Assembly (NCBI GenBank): GCA_964505215.1
Contig: CAZDGU010000013.1
Location: 23,161-87,160 of the forward strand
Direction: 5' to 3'
Source of the DNA: Gracilimonas sp964505215
GTDB lineage: Bacteria; Bacteroidota; Rhodothermia; Balneolales; Balneolaceae
DNA: 64,000 nucleotides
Below the pieces are notes generated by a model, which saw only the letters and a program-made list of their open reading frames with translations, was not told the DNA's origin and ran no database searches. The translations under genes were made by a program, and so were the position numbers. Below are positions 17,895-25,575 of this stretch, one piece after another. The stretch's first letter is position 1. Each line of letters begins with the position of its first letter.

Positions 17895-19283
17895 TTAATT
17901 TTGAGTATTGTTTTCGAAAAGATAGAAAGCATCTTGCATGCAGGCATCTTCTTCTCTTCGAGACGTAATTTTGCGGAAGTTAGCTCCGTTTTTAAATTCC
18001 GTACTTGGGTTGATTTTCACCCGCATGTCATCGGGATCATTTTCGCGGTCAAAGTATTTTTTACCGTCCACAAAAGTCATTTCCGGAATGCTGTAAATAT
18101 CTAACGGATGTCCGCTCCATACAACCACATCGCCGTCTTTTCCTTTTTCGATACTTCCCACACGGTCGTCAATTCCTAACTGAATGGCTGGGTGCAGCGT
18201 AATCATTTTCAGCGCATCATTGACGGATGTTTTGCCATAACGCACTACTTTTGCAGCTTCGTGATTCAGCGTTCTCAACAGCTGATTGTTATCACTGTTA
18301 ATGGAGTTTATCACCCCGTTTGCATTCAGGATTGATGCGTTGTAAGCAGTGGAGTAATACACTTCAAACTTATATGCCCACCAGTCAGAGAAAACGGAGG
18401 TTTTGGCTCCGTTTTTAGCAATTTCGGGAGCTACTTTAAAGGCCTCATTTGCGTGTTGTAGCGTATAGTTTTTGATTCCATAATCATTAAAAACGCGCAT
18501 CAGCATCAGAATTTCATCTGCTCTGTATGAGTGAGAGTGAACCCAAATCTCTCCTTCAATTATATCATTAAGCACTTCGTAACGCAGATTTTCGGCAACA
18601 GGAACCGGTGGGGTGCCTTTTCTTCGCTTATCGTATGCCGATTTTGCCTTTAAGTAAGCTTCTCGTTTACGCTTATAATCCAGCGCTTCATTAAAGTGGT
18701 TACGAATAACCTGCTCAACGCCCATTCGGGTTCGGGGCTGAACTCCATTTCCTTGTCCGTGTACGCGAGTCGGGTTTTCGCCCAAAGCAAACTTAATGGT
18801 TCGGTGAGCACCTTCAAATCGCATTTCATCCTGCGAAGTGCCGTAACGCAGCTTCAGCGTTTCGCCCTGACCGCCAATAACGTTGGCCGAGCCGTGCATC
18901 AGATGAATGGTTGTAGCACCGCCGGCAAGCGCATGATAAATGCCTACTTCGTTGGGATCTACGGATTCTTCCATGGTCACTTCGGCCGTTACCGGATTTC
19001 GCGCCTCATTAATATCCACGCCGTTCAGGTGTGAGTGGGCATCAATAATTCCGGGCATCACATATTTTCCTGTGGCATCCACAGTTGTTACGCCACGGGG
19101 TGATTTCAGGTCTTTCCCTATTTCTTTGATGATACCGTTTTGAATGAGCACATCTGTGTTTTCCAAATCGCCATCAGTAATCGTAATTACCGTTGCGTTT
19201 TTAATAAGGACTGACCCTTTTTCCTGCCCATTGGCAGCTAATCCAAAACAAACGAATACAAACAGTGTTAGTAATTTCTTCAT
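17895..19283 (-). CDS. Exported amidohydrolase with intact metal site
   Basis: This 462-residue periplasmic amidohydrolase has a signal peptide ending LAANGQ. The metal ligands look complete: H83 and H85 in PGIIDAHSH, H249/H251 in WVHSHS, H277 in LQHANEA and D331 in NSDNN. The fold matches imidazolonepropionase/prolidase-like members of the superfamily, many of which act on cyclic amides or peptide-like compounds; the substrate cannot be read from sequence. Of the three tandem paralogues it is the only one with the full ligand set, so it is the probable catalytic member. Gaps of 4 and 15 bp to its neighbours indicate one transcript. Confidence 0.9.
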   Translation of the reverse strand: MKKLLTLFVFVCFGLAANGQEKGSVLIKNATVITITDGDLENTDVLIQNGIIKEIGKDLKSPRGVTTVDATGKYVMPGIIDAHSHLNGVDINEARNPVTAEVTMEESVDPNEVGIYHALAGGATTIHLMHGSANVIGGQGETLKLRYGTSQDEMRFEGAHRTIKFALGENPTRVHGQGNGVQPRTRMGVEQVIRNHFNEALDYKRKREAYLKAKSAYDKRRKGTPPVPVAENLRYEVLNDIIEGEIWVHSHSYRADEILMLMRVFNDYGIKNYTLQHANEAFKVAPEIAKNGAKTSVFSDWWAYKFEVYYSTAYNASILNANGVINSINSDNNQLLRTLNHEAAKVVRYGKTSVNDALKMITLHPAIQLGIDDRVGSIEKGKDGDVVVWSGHPLDIYSIPEMTFVDGKKYFDRENDPDDMRVKINPSTEFKNGANFRKITSRREEDACMQDAFYLFENNTQN

Positions 19284-19287
19284 TGTT

Positions 19288-20697
19288 TTATTCTCCGTTT
19301 AATTCAAAAATAGTACCGTTGGAAATGCTTTTAAGCACTTTCGCCTTTTCTTCCGAAAAAGGCTTATCAAATACGGTAAAGCTGGCATTTTTGCCTTTTT
19401 CAACCGTCCCCAACACCTTTGCGGCACCTAATATAGACGCCGTATTTATGGTTGCGATCTTCAGAAATTCCTCCTCAGAAAGCTCCCCTTCATCCATTAA
19501 AGTTTTCAGGTTTTTGGATAAATCCTTCAGCTTTAAACCGGCCGAGGCATAGCCTACATGTATTCCGGAATCCAGCAGTTTTCGGATATTTTGCACTTCT
19601 GCTTTCCAGGCTTCCAGCTGCTTATCGCGGTAGGCTTGCTCTTCCTCAGATATTTCTTCTTCTGATTTTTCAGCTTTTTCATCCGAATCTTTTTTATCTG
19701 AATCTTTCTTTTTTGATTCTTTTGCTTTCTTCTGTTTTGCGTACCATTTAGGTACTTCGGAGAAATCTATGCCGGCCAGTACCGGGATGTTTCGTTTCTT
19801 AAGCTCTTTGGCTTTGGCATAGGCTTCTTTTCCTGAAACTATTACCACATCAAAGCCGAACTCATCCTGCAGTTTAAATAACCGCTCGATATTTTCTTTG
19901 GAGTCCACCTCAAAGTAAAGCGGCATCTCTCCATTTACGAGCGGGAATAAAGCCTCTAAAACAGCACTTCTATCGGGTGCGGGCATTTCGGGATTTTGTT
20001 TGTAATAGGCCATGTGCTGCTGAAGAGCCTGTGCATCAAACATAAGCTGCCTGAATTTCGCCATCACTCCCATTTGCGTGGATGGATAAGCGCCGGTTCC
20101 CCAGCCACCGGGTGCCGTTTCGAAAGAGCCGCCTAAAGCCACGGTATTTTTAGCCAAGCTCACATTTTCAGACTCCGGAGCTAAATAAAAAACTTCTACT
20201 TGTCCGGGCAGCATATTTCCATCCGGATAAAGTGCCGCTGTGGTGAATCCTGCCGATATTGCCGCTTTAAAGCTTTTATCTTCGGTTAACAGCTCCGATA
20301 GCTTTCGCTCGGGCTGAACTCCGGCACGGTCGTATGGAGGATCTCCGGGATTTTTCAGCTTCTTTAAATCCTTGGGCTTTTCCGGACTTCCCCAAATTGC
20401 ATACCCATCAATAAAACCGGGATATACGTGTAGGCTGTCTCCGCCATCTGTAATAAAAGCGTCAAATGGGATGGTTACTTTTTTTCCAGCGGCTTCAATC
20501 ACGCCATCACGCCAAACAATAGTGGCCGAGTTGGTGACGGAACCGTCTGAGTTATGTAGAGTTACGTTTTTTAGCGCTTGTGCGGGTGTAGTTTGGGCAA
20601 AAATACCCTGAAAACTAAGTCCCGTACAAATCATCGCTAACAGTAGAATGTGTTTTCGCATAGCACCGTTATGTAATTTCAATTTTATAGGTGCCAT
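19288..20697 (-). CDS. Exported amidohydrolase-like protein, degenerate, with charged insertion
   Basis: This 469-residue first gene of the operon has a signal peptide ending at QGIFAQ. A second in-frame ATG at 20661 starts the peptide more cleanly (MRKHILLLAM) and may be the true start. The superfamily frame is recognisable from HVYPGFIDGY near residue 95 and a terminal TINTAS.LG....LGTVEKGK segment. The H-x-H motif is replaced by GYAIW, and no other metal-binding histidines can be placed. A Lys/Glu/Asp/Ser-rich stretch follows YAKQKKAKESKKK, about 30 residues of probable coiled or disordered linker unusual for the fold. It is probably non-catalytic, perhaps binding the active paralogue. Confidence 0.82.
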   Translation of the reverse strand: MAPIKLKLHNGAMRKHILLLAMICTGLSFQGIFAQTTPAQALKNVTLHNSDGSVTNSATIVWRDGVIEAAGKKVTIPFDAFITDGGDSLHVYPGFIDGYAIWGSPEKPKDLKKLKNPGDPPYDRAGVQPERKLSELLTEDKSFKAAISAGFTTAALYPDGNMLPGQVEVFYLAPESENVSLAKNTVALGGSFETAPGGWGTGAYPSTQMGVMAKFRQLMFDAQALQQHMAYYKQNPEMPAPDRSAVLEALFPLVNGEMPLYFEVDSKENIERLFKLQDEFGFDVVIVSGKEAYAKAKELKKRNIPVLAGIDFSEVPKWYAKQKKAKESKKKDSDKKDSDEKAEKSEEEISEEEQAYRDKQLEAWKAEVQNIRKLLDSGIHVGYASAGLKLKDLSKNLKTLMDEGELSEEEFLKIATINTASILGAAKVLGTVEKGKNASFTVFDKPFSEEKAKVLKSISNGTIFELNGE

Positions 20698-20860
20698 AAT
20701 AACCGCATTAATTCCCTCTTAAAAAAGCTTAGGATCTCAAAATTTTGTAAATATTGGTTTTTTGAATTTCATAAAGCTCATCCTTGCTCCTTTCCTAATT
20801 ATATCAGTTTTGAACTGTGATGGGTGTGATTTTTGTGATGTGTGTGATGGTTTTGTTGCG

Positions 20861-21001
20861 TTAAATCAGAAAAGCTCCTATTAACAAATAACCAATTCCC
20901 AAAACCATTCCCAAACAAATTGTCCATCGGTAATCGATCGTTCGGTCTTGTTGCTCGATTCGATGAGCTAAGCCTAATCCATCGATCAGACGGGCAATCC
21001 G
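20861..21001 (-). pseudogene. Possible remnant of a small membrane-protein gene
   Basis: A minus-strand frame open for 46 codons ends in a hydrophobic stretch, ICLGMVLGIGYLLIGAFLI, followed by TAA, and is preceded by a polar RIEQQDRTIDYRW segment. It looks like the C-terminal membrane helix of a protein, but the frame has no ATG before that helix and is closed upstream by TGA. It may be a decayed gene end, or chance. Confidence 0.25.
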
Positions 21002-21038
21002 TCAAATCGAATCCGAAGTGATAATACCACCTTATTCT

Positions 21039-21064
21039 CGCTCCCAATAACCCCGTTGGGAGCG
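21039..21064. repeat. Perfect hairpin, nine-base stem
   Basis: CGCTCCCAA pairs with TTGGGAGCG around an eight-base loop containing ACCCCG. No T-run follows, so it is not a simple terminator. It resembles interspersed hairpin elements of this lineage; compare the ACCCC/GGGGT hairpin at 45559-45577. Confidence 0.55.
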
Positions 21065-21075
21065 CTGTAAAGAAC

Positions 21076-21208
21076 CCCCCGGTTCAAAACGAACATGTTT
21101 CCAAGGCGGCGTTGATAAAGTCAGCTGCCTAATTCCCGAGATTACTTCGGCAGTTGGGATGGCGGGCGTGATTTTGGCTGATTCCTCCTCGCAAAAGGTT
21201 TCGTTCAT
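21076..21208. repeat. Diverged direct repeat, copy A
   Basis: This copy begins CCCCCGGTTCAAAACGAACA and shares, in order, the blocks GCGTTGATAAAGT, CCGAGATT.CTTCGGC and CCTCGCAAA with copy B at 21600-21736. The two copies are about 135 bp each in the same orientation, with many substitutions. Function is unknown; it may be a non-autonomous mobile element or an old duplication. Confidence 0.6.
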
Positions 21209-21231
21209 TAGCACCCCAAATCGATTTAAGG

Positions 21232-21269
21232 AGATCCTTCACTCCGCATGCGCTGCGTTCAGGATGACA
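21232..21269 (+). repeat. REP-like palindromic element, plus orientation
   Basis: The element is bounded by AGATCCTTC and TCAGGATGACA around a GC-rich, partly palindromic centre (ATGCGCTGCG). A related element with the same ends lies inverted at 21397-21448. This sequence type is scattered between genes in many bacteria as REP-like repeats (established knowledge); no function is assigned here. Confidence 0.55.
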
Positions 21270-21396
21270 GGGGTTTTTAGTACATCTCTTTGCCTCCCTG
21301 CGGTCGGGCGTTGCCTTTTCAGGCAATCAGAAATAACAACATGACCGGTGCGGACATCGACACGCTTGCGTGGCGTTAGGCAGCAACCAGCTTCCA

Positions 21397-21448
21397 TGTC
21401 ACCCTGAGTAATGAGCGAAGTGGAACGGAGCGAGTGAACGAAGGGTCT
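21397..21448 (-). repeat. REP-like palindromic element, minus orientation
   Basis: Read on the minus strand it is bounded by AGACCCTTC and TCAGGGTGACA, matching the ends of the element at 21232-21269, with a longer centre rich in GAGCGA/TCGCTC motifs. The two form an inverted pair about 130 bp apart. Confidence 0.55.
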
Positions 21449-21599
21449 CATTTTATGGGCAGCGCACTTGTCAACAGTTCGTTGTTCATCACCCCAAACT
21501 TTTTCAGGGAGATTCCGGCTCTGCGCTTCCATTTCACTACAGTTTGTCTGGAATGACCGGCTTTTCTAAATAATCCTGTACATCAAAAACCCTGCAAAT

Positions 21600-21736
21600 C
21601 CCGGTTCAAAACGAACATGCTACCAAAGCGAGCGTTGATAAAGTGAGCAGGCGTACTCTCCGAGATTGCTTCGGCGATTGAAAATAAAGGGCGTGGTTAT
21701 GCAGAGCAGCGCCTCGCAAAGGTAGCTTTTTCGTCT
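21600..21736. repeat. Diverged direct repeat, copy B
   Basis: Second copy of the element at 21076-21208, in the same orientation about 390 bp further on. Shared blocks include GGTTCAAAACGAACATG, GCGTTGATAAAGT and CTTCGGC. Neither copy has a convincing reading frame. Confidence 0.6.
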
Positions 21737-21850
21737 AACCGCTGAATTTAATTAGGCTGACCGAATACGCTTTGGTGTGGTCTGACGCATGTTAACAGCA
21801 TCCAAGTTCTAAAGCAGCTCTGACAACAAATAAACAATAAACTAATAGCT

Positions 21851-21882
21851 GATACCTGATACCTGATACCTGATACCTGATA
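21851..21882. repeat. Tandem repeat (GATACCT)4 plus GATA
   Basis: Four perfect, uninterrupted copies of the seven-base unit GATACCT are followed by a partial unit, about 55 bp beyond the stop of the downstream lipoprotein gene. Perfect short tandems of this kind are prone to copy-number change. There is no gene in which a change would alter a frame. Confidence 0.85.
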
Positions 21883-21936
21883 GCCATATTAACCATAAAA
21901 CCTGCTGCCAACAATCATCTCATTCCAAGCTGCTTC

Positions 21937-22479
21937 CTAAGGCGTACCAACTCTTTCTTTAAAGATGGGCGATTCTGCCAATGCATTCCAATAGGTTGAA
22001 CTCAGTCCTTTTTTGAGCAAATCTTTTACTTCTACTTTCGTCAGTTCCACTTCCGCATACCCCAAATAATGGCCTTTTTTGGCATAAGCGGCTCCGTTGC
22101 TTTTGGCGGCTGCTTGCTCTGATTGCTGATGAGCATTTCGCAGCGAAAGGATAAATCCTTTTTTTGTAACCACATCAACACCGCTTTTTTCTTGTTCTGT
22201 GCGGACTTCTTCCAACAGATTTGCCAGTCCGGTTTCCAGGTTGGCACGGGCTTGCAGTACGGCGTTGGCAACGGCCACGGCAGAGTCGGCCGCTACGGCT
22301 TGGGCATATCCGTGGAAAACGGTTGAGTCTGCGCTAAAAGAGTTAGCCTGAAACCATTGCGGATAATCTTTTTTTGACTCAACTTTGGGTACAGTTGCAG
22401 TTTTTTGGGGTGATGAGCAAGCCGCAAAGCCGGTTAAAAATACAGTGCAAAGTAGAAGTCCCTTTAGGGTATCAGACAT
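21937..22479 (-). CDS. Small lipoprotein, LPP20-like
   Basis: This 180-residue protein has a lipoprotein signal with cysteine in TGFAACSS. The mature part reads YPQWFQ...FHGYAQAVAADSAVAVANAVLQARANL, a pattern resembling the LPP20/DUF400-type domain, in which an alanine-rich helix follows a GYA strand. Such proteins are envelope lipoproteins of unknown mechanism. Its start codon immediately follows the htrA stop with no spacer, so translation is probably coupled and the product may act with the HtrA-type protease. Confidence 0.72.
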   Translation of the reverse strand: MSDTLKGLLLCTVFLTGFAACSSPQKTATVPKVESKKDYPQWFQANSFSADSTVFHGYAQAVAADSAVAVANAVLQARANLETGLANLLEEVRTEQEKSGVDVVTKKGFILSLRNAHQQSEQAAAKSNGAAYAKKGHYLGYAEVELTKVEVKDLLKKGLSSTYWNALAESPIFKERVGTP

Positions 22480-24039
22480 TTAATTTCTTTTTAGTTCAAT
22501 AAAACCCCGCACGCCGTCTTCATTTTGTATTTGAAGCGTAACCGAGCCTTTTTCATTCAAATTAAGGCGCATAAGTTCTTCTAATCTGTCGAGATCTTCA
22601 ACCTTTTCTTCCTCAATTTTTAAAATTTGTTGGCCTTTCCGCAATCCCCGGTTCCAGGCCTCCGAATATTTATATACCTGATTAACCAGCAAGTCAAAAG
22701 CTTCCGGTTTTTCGGGATTTGCTACCGCCATTACTCTGAATCCGGTTTTAAATTCCTGAAATAAAACGCCATTTTTATCCCCCTCGGGTATTTCTTTGGG
22801 AATGATAGGTTCCTCACGAGCCGTTATTTCGGGAATCGGTTCCGGTTCTAACAGCTTGAGCTTTACTTGTTTTTCGAGCTCATTTCCTTCTCTGAGAATC
22901 TTCAGCGTCACCTCATCGCCGGGGTGCAATACAGCAACTTGCTGCTGAAGCTCGTTGGCCTCGTGCACGGCCCGGCCATTTACTTCCAAAATCACATCAC
23001 CGGGAATCAATCCGGCCTCGGCTGCGGCTCCGTCTTCGGGTGTGCTCAAAATCTCAACGCCTCTTACCGATTTCATTCCCTTTTCGAGCGCTCTTTCGTA
23101 ATCAATCCCGTTAATAGAAACTCCCAGAAGCGCACGCTGTACCTGTCCGTATTCAATCAAATCTTTGGCCACTTTAATAGCCAAATTGCTGGGAACGGCA
23201 AATCCATATCCCTGATACGTGCCGGTTTGCGAGGCTATGGCTGTGTTTATGCCCACCAACTGCCCACTGGTATTAACCAACGCTCCCCCGCTGTTGCCCT
23301 TATTAATGGCTGCATCGGTTTGAATGAAGCTTTCTATGCGCATTCGGTCGTCAATAATGCGAACGTCCCGGCTGAGCGCGCTTACAATACCGGCCGTTAC
23401 GGTAGAGCGCAGACGAAAAGGATTTCCAATAGCCAGCACCCATTCTCCCACATCCAGCGTTTCGGAATCGCCAATGGTTACTTTGGTGAGATTTTCTTCA
23501 TTTATTTTAATGACCGCGAGGTCTGTGCTGGAATCAAAGCCCACTATTTTGGCGGGATATTCTCGCTTATCACTGAGCACCACGCGCAATCCTTTTTCAA
23601 CGGCATCTTCCACTACGTGATGGTTGGTAAGAATGTAGCCATCATCCGTAATTAACACGCCGGAACCTACCGTTCGTGCACGCTGGGGCATCAGTCGGTC
23701 CCAAATACTGTCTTCTCCCTCGCTTTCTCCATCTCCTTCATTTTCAAAATTATGATTCGAGTCGTTGGGCATCATTCCGGTAATAGGCACAATTGCTTCT
23801 ATATACACCACGGCCGGAGTCACGTTTTCAGCTATTTTCTTGAATAAAAACCGAGCATCGGCTGCTTCAAGCTGTTCATCCGAAATAAATGGATCCGGAC
23901 TTTGGGTTATTTCCGTAGTTCTGACCTCAGCCAGCGGAGCAAGCTCCTGGTTAATGGTATAAAGCGCAATAAGCGTGCCCATGGTAATGCCAATCATTAC
24001 CAACAAAATGGCGGTCAAAATTAAATCTTTTCTCTTCAT
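22480..24039 (-). CDS. HtrA/DegP-type serine protease with two PDZ domains
   Basis: This 519-residue envelope protease is held by an N-terminal membrane anchor (about 8-29) with no cleavage site. The trypsin-like domain has a complete triad: His in TNHHVVED near 141, Asp in STDLAVIKI near 171 and Ser in NKGNSGGALV near 249. A clear PDZ domain follows (about 310-400, starting ALLGVSINGIDYE) and a diverged second one ends the protein. Its role is degradation or chaperoning of misfolded envelope proteins. It lies between recO and a lipoprotein gene with no spacing on either side. Confidence 0.93.
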   Translation of the reverse strand: MKRKDLILTAILLVMIGITMGTLIALYTINQELAPLAEVRTTEITQSPDPFISDEQLEAADARFLFKKIAENVTPAVVYIEAIVPITGMMPNDSNHNFENEGDGESEGEDSIWDRLMPQRARTVGSGVLITDDGYILTNHHVVEDAVEKGLRVVLSDKREYPAKIVGFDSSTDLAVIKINEENLTKVTIGDSETLDVGEWVLAIGNPFRLRSTVTAGIVSALSRDVRIIDDRMRIESFIQTDAAINKGNSGGALVNTSGQLVGINTAIASQTGTYQGYGFAVPSNLAIKVAKDLIEYGQVQRALLGVSINGIDYERALEKGMKSVRGVEILSTPEDGAAAEAGLIPGDVILEVNGRAVHEANELQQQVAVLHPGDEVTLKILREGNELEKQVKLKLLEPEPIPEITAREEPIIPKEIPEGDKNGVLFQEFKTGFRVMAVANPEKPEAFDLLVNQVYKYSEAWNRGLRKGQQILKIEEEKVEDLDRLEELMRLNLNEKGSVTLQIQNEDGVRGFIELKRN

Positions 24040-24777
24040 TTACGTACCTGTTACTATCTGTTCAAAAATACCGTCTGATCGGCGCTCTTTAAATCCATCA
24101 ATATGATATTTAAAATACACATCTAAATGATGAACAAGTTGTTTGAGCTCTCCATTCTGTAAACCGGTATTAAATATATTCTTGCTTCTGGTAGTCATGG
24201 CCAAAGCTACAAAACGTGTTTGGGCAGCTGTTAGTTTATATGAAAGTTCATCTTCTGCTGTTTCTGAAATATTTCCGCTTGCTACATTTAAATAAGCGTA
24301 TGGCGGAATTTCCGTCAGGCTACTAATTAAACCAATACCGGATATATCAGCAAGCCGTAATTGTACATACGGGAAAACAGCTGCCGGTGTTTCCTCAGCC
24401 TCACCCAGCCAGGATATAAAATTTAGGGTGAAATCAAATATCAGGTCATTTACTTCGTGCTCGTGCACCATTTGAGATACCATTTCTAAGGAAGCATATA
24501 AAATAGCGGCTTTCTCAAAATCTTTCCGAAAGCTGTCGGTACTGTAGTGAATAGAAGCCTCGGTGAGCGTTTGAACGCCCCGGGTTTGCTTATAATAATA
24601 CACCACATCTAACACCGCTCCCACTTCCAGAATGCCCGCCAGCTTATTTTTCGGTTTTTTCGCTCCTTTGGCTATCAGCGCAATTTTGCCATGTTCTGCA
24701 GATAGAACTGTCAGAATTTTACTTGATTCCTGATAATCAATACTTCTTAGAATAATGACTTTGGTGTGCGTAATCAT
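24040..24777 (-). CDS. recO: DNA repair protein RecO
   Basis: This 245-residue protein has the RecO N-terminal OB fold (TKVIILRSIDYQESSKILTV...GKIALIAKGAKKPKN) and the helical C-terminal half. RecO loads RecA with RecF and RecR and anneals single strands. The length is typical. The four-cysteine zinc motif of some RecO proteins is absent, which is not unusual. The stop abuts the htrA start, so the three genes probably share a transcript. Confidence 0.93.
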   Translation of the reverse strand: MITHTKVIILRSIDYQESSKILTVLSAEHGKIALIAKGAKKPKNKLAGILEVGAVLDVVYYYKQTRGVQTLTEASIHYSTDSFRKDFEKAAILYASLEMVSQMVHEHEVNDLIFDFTLNFISWLGEAEETPAAVFPYVQLRLADISGIGLISSLTEIPPYAYLNVASGNISETAEDELSYKLTAAQTRFVALAMTTRSKNIFNTGLQNGELKQLVHHLDVYFKYHIDGFKERRSDGIFEQIVTGT

Positions 24778-24926
24778 GCTTCAACAGCGTAATAATAAAA
24801 TAATTTAAGTATTGGGGTGATGGTTTCTTGGATTGAAATTTGAAAAAATTGTGCGTCTTCAGCCAAAAAATCACCTGCGGTATAATACTCAAAAAACGCT
24901 CCATTCTTTTATTAAAGCTTCAGCCA

Positions 24927-25421
24927 TTACGAAATGCGGCCAAGCTCGGTATTAAAAGCAAAATAAAGCTCCAGCTTTTCTGAAAGCGCCGAGTATAATG
25001 CATACAGCTCTTCCAGTTCTTCTTCCTCACATTTAACTAACCGCATATAGCCGTTTTTGGTTCTTACATCTAAGGTAAACCATTCTTTGGTAGCCATCCC
25101 TTTGCTAAACAGCGCCTGCTCGCGATGATGGTTAGACAGCAGAAATTGCTCCACCTCGCCAAAGCCTAACTTCTGCATCCGGAATCGAAAATATCCAAAT
25201 ATTTTATAGTATTTGGTGATGGAATATTCATCGGTATTAAACTCAAATTCATACCGCGAAAATATCTTTTGCAGCACGGCAAAGGCAAAAATCAGAAAGA
25301 ACATCGCAAATACAAATCCCAACAAAAAGCTGGAGAAAAAAAGCAGAAAGTCGATGAGCGTAAAGCTGGCTTCTACTCCCAGAAAAATAAGATGATGCCT
25401 TTTATGAAGTTCGTAATTCAA
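24927..25421 (-). CDS. Hypothetical two-helix membrane protein
   Basis: I do not recognise this 164-residue protein. Residues about 15-52 form a hydrophobic hairpin (FTLIDFLLFFSSFLLGFVF onward), and the rest is a soluble domain rich in aromatic and acidic residues with an EEEELEEL helix near 133. It lies 149 bp downstream of recO, same strand, with no obvious partner. A PH-like or DUF membrane family is possible, but nothing decisive is visible. Confidence 0.65.
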   Translation of the reverse strand: MNYELHKRHHLIFLGVEASFTLIDFLLFFSSFLLGFVFAMFFLIFAFAVLQKIFSRYEFEFNTDEYSITKYYKIFGYFRFRMQKLGFGEVEQFLLSNHHREQALFSKGMATKEWFTLDVRTKNGYMRLVKCEEEELEELYALYSALSEKLELYFAFNTELGRIS

Positions 25422-25575
25422 GAAACTTATTTAGACTGTTGGCTTTTTTAAATGTGTGATAACGTTCCCTGCATAGTCAGTTGCAGCGTTACCTTACATT
25501 TTTGATAGTAAGGCATTTCAGCCTTCTTTCCACACCAAAAGCCGGATTTCTGCTCATAAATTCCCCACTCACCAT

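Larger units (their letters stand above)
20698..21936. other. Repeat-rich gene desert
   Basis: No intact gene is visible in these 1239 bp. The left end must contain the promoter of the amidohydrolase operon. The rest holds a possible gene remnant (20861-21001), a hairpin (21039-21064), a diverged direct repeat (two copies of about 135 bp), an inverted pair of short palindromic-type repeats and a seven-base tandem repeat, each entered separately. Several frames are open, but their translations look like repeat sequence rather than protein. Confidence 0.6.

Noticed and set aside
21851..21882. Tandem GATACCT units as a possible CRISPR array
   Set aside because: The seven-base units are directly adjacent with no spacers, and no cas genes are present in the window.
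20698..21936. Small open frames in the repeat desert as genes
   Set aside because: Their translations follow the REP-like and direct-repeat sequence, contain no recognisable domain and overlap one another in several frames.
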